Assembly (NCBI GenBank): GCA_947495125.1
Contig: CANLXL010000001.1
Coordinates: 124,001-188,000, forward strand
Reading direction: 5' to 3'
DNA from: an uncultured Flaviramulus sp.
Lineage (GTDB): Bacteria; Bacteroidota; Bacteroidia; Flavobacteriales; Flavobacteriaceae
DNA length: 64,000 nucleotides
Below the pieces are notes generated by a model, which was given only the letters and a program-made list of their open reading frames with translations, had not been told where the DNA came from and did no database searches. Position 1 is the first letter of the stretch, and the number at the start of each line of letters is the position of its first letter. The position numbers and the translations under genes are program-made. This document shows, piece by piece, positions 63,139 through 64,000 of this stretch.

Positions 63139-64000
63139 TTAGTTTGAAAGCTCAATAAGTACCGGGGACACCTTTTTCAGTATTACACTTACACCACCAG
63201 CTTTTGCTTCAATTTCAAAAATTTGAACGCTAGCCCCTCTTTTTGCTTTAGCCAATGCTTTTTGTGCTCTACTATCTAACTTGTTACCCTTAACAGTCAT
63301 TGTTGGCTGTCCTGGAACTTTAAATTTAAAGCCTGTAACGCGTAACGGTAATTCAAAATCAAAATCATCAAACTTCGCTCCAATCGTCGAAATTTTAAGG
63401 CTGTTACGTTGCATTTTAACATTTCCGTCTTCGCCTCTTATCGTTCCTGTTGGTTTTGGTAAATCCTTAATTCTGAATTTTGCATTATCGCTAACTTTTT
63501 GTCCATCGGGTAAGGTTCCTGTAACATTGATAGTTACTTCTCTACCTTTTATTTGAGTCGCATCCATAATATAGCTGCTCCCTTTAGTTCTCTTTAAACC
63601 TTGAGCGCTGGCAACTACTTTATTATCTGAAACTCCGGCAAAAGAAATGGTCATAGGGTTTTTAACACCTCTATATACTACATTCATTTTATCGGCCGAA
63701 ATCGTTGCTGCATTTGGTTTTGGTACCGTTGCAAATGATGACTTAACCGGCACTGGAGTTTCTACACCATCCTCTAAGAAAAATAAATTTCCTTCAATTT
63801 TATGCTCTCCGGCGGCACCAGCGTTAATCTTTAACTTTACTTTACCATCTTCAATAGTATATTGATTCTCGGTAAGTTTTCTACCATCTAAAGTTAACTC
63901 TACTCTGTTTGGTTTTGTAGAAGCATCTTTACGTCCTAAAACAATCTGTCCATCAAATTGTTCACCATTAAAATAAGCGGACTTTGAGGTTTCCATTAGG
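63139..64000 (-). CDS. gldM: Gliding motility / type IX secretion motor protein GldM, C-terminal part
   Basis: The frame is open to the window end (position 64000), so the N-terminal transmembrane helix and first domains lie outside. The visible 287 codons show the beta-rich periplasmic GldM domains: YFNGEQFDGQIVLGRKDAST, VPKPNAATISADKMNVVYRGV, IKDLPKPTGTIRGEDG and VTGFKFKVPGQPTMTVKGN. GldM, with GldL, forms the proton-driven motor that powers T9SS and gliding. The methionine at 63996 is internal, not a start. gldN follows after 47 bases. Confidence 0.93.
   Translation of the reverse strand, partial: LMETSKSAYFNGEQFDGQIVLGRKDASTKPNRVELTLDGRKLTENQYTIEDGKVKLKINAGAAGEHKIEGNLFFLEDGVETPVPVKSSFATVPKPNAATISADKMNVVYRGVKNPMTISFAGVSDNKVVASAQGLKRTKGSSYIMDATQIKGREVTINVTGTLPDGQKVSDNAKFRIKDLPKPTGTIRGEDGNVKMQRNSLKISTIGAKFDDFDFELPLRVTGFKFKVPGQPTMTVKGNKLDSRAQKALAKAKRGASVQIFEIEAKAGGVSVILKKVSPVLIELSN

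Overview
The window reads as the chromosome of a marine-type Bacteroidota, most likely Flavobacteriia. It is AT-rich, ends in gldN and gldM of the gliding/type IX secretion system, carries TAnnTTTG-type promoter boxes, a leucine-rich-repeat protein, an ABC-F protein, a DUF983 protein and an initiator tRNA, and has many lipoproteins with flavobacterial lipoboxes. No CRISPR array, insertion sequence, integrase or phage gene was seen.

Left 38 kb (1-38021, all on the minus strand): a very large accessory locus that looks dedicated to asparagine-linked glycans. It encodes a PNGase F homologue with the catalytic residues I recall, a DUF4838 (GH163-like) putative endo-beta-N-acetylglucosaminidase, a GH18 enzyme, four GH92 alpha-mannosidases, three GH29 alpha-fucosidases, a GH20 beta-hexosaminidase, a GH123-like enzyme, a cytosolic GH130 phosphorylase of the Man-beta-1,4-GlcNAc type, a CBM9-like protein, a sodium/solute symporter and a FucP fucose permease. 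No sialidase and no GH2 beta-galactosidase is present, which points to fucosylated, mannose-rich or invertebrate/algal N-glycans. There is no SusC/SusD pair in the window.

Inside that locus (18067-25887) sits a five-gene, tightly coupled cassette of a different nature: a DUF1549/DUF1553 protein with an N-terminal c-type haem motif, a Tat-exported DUF1501 protein, a Tat-exported NHL beta-propeller, a discoidin-domain lipoprotein and a membrane protein combining a DUF2231-like membrane part, c-type haem motif, LRRs and sugar-binding-type domains. Its biochemical role is unknown to me; it is the best candidate for an undescribed system here.

Middle (38539-48823): a LacI-type regulator is divergent from a plus-strand operon for using the released sugars: a nucleotidyltransferase, a NahK-like hexosamine kinase, a second sodium/solute symporter, a NagB-PIG-L fusion and acetyl-CoA synthetase. 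A perfect 20-bp palindrome lies in the divergent promoter region. Mannose-6-phosphate isomerase follows in the opposite direction, behind a shared bidirectional terminator.

Right part (49072-64000): mostly ordinary genes: an FAD oxidoreductase, an NTF2-like protein, a class C beta-lactamase-family serine hydrolase, an AraC-type regulator, initiator tRNA-fMet with a partial upstream duplication, a CPXCG protein, an LRR protein, ABC-F, DUF983, a second GH20, an FAD oxidoreductase, then gldN and the 3' part of gldM.
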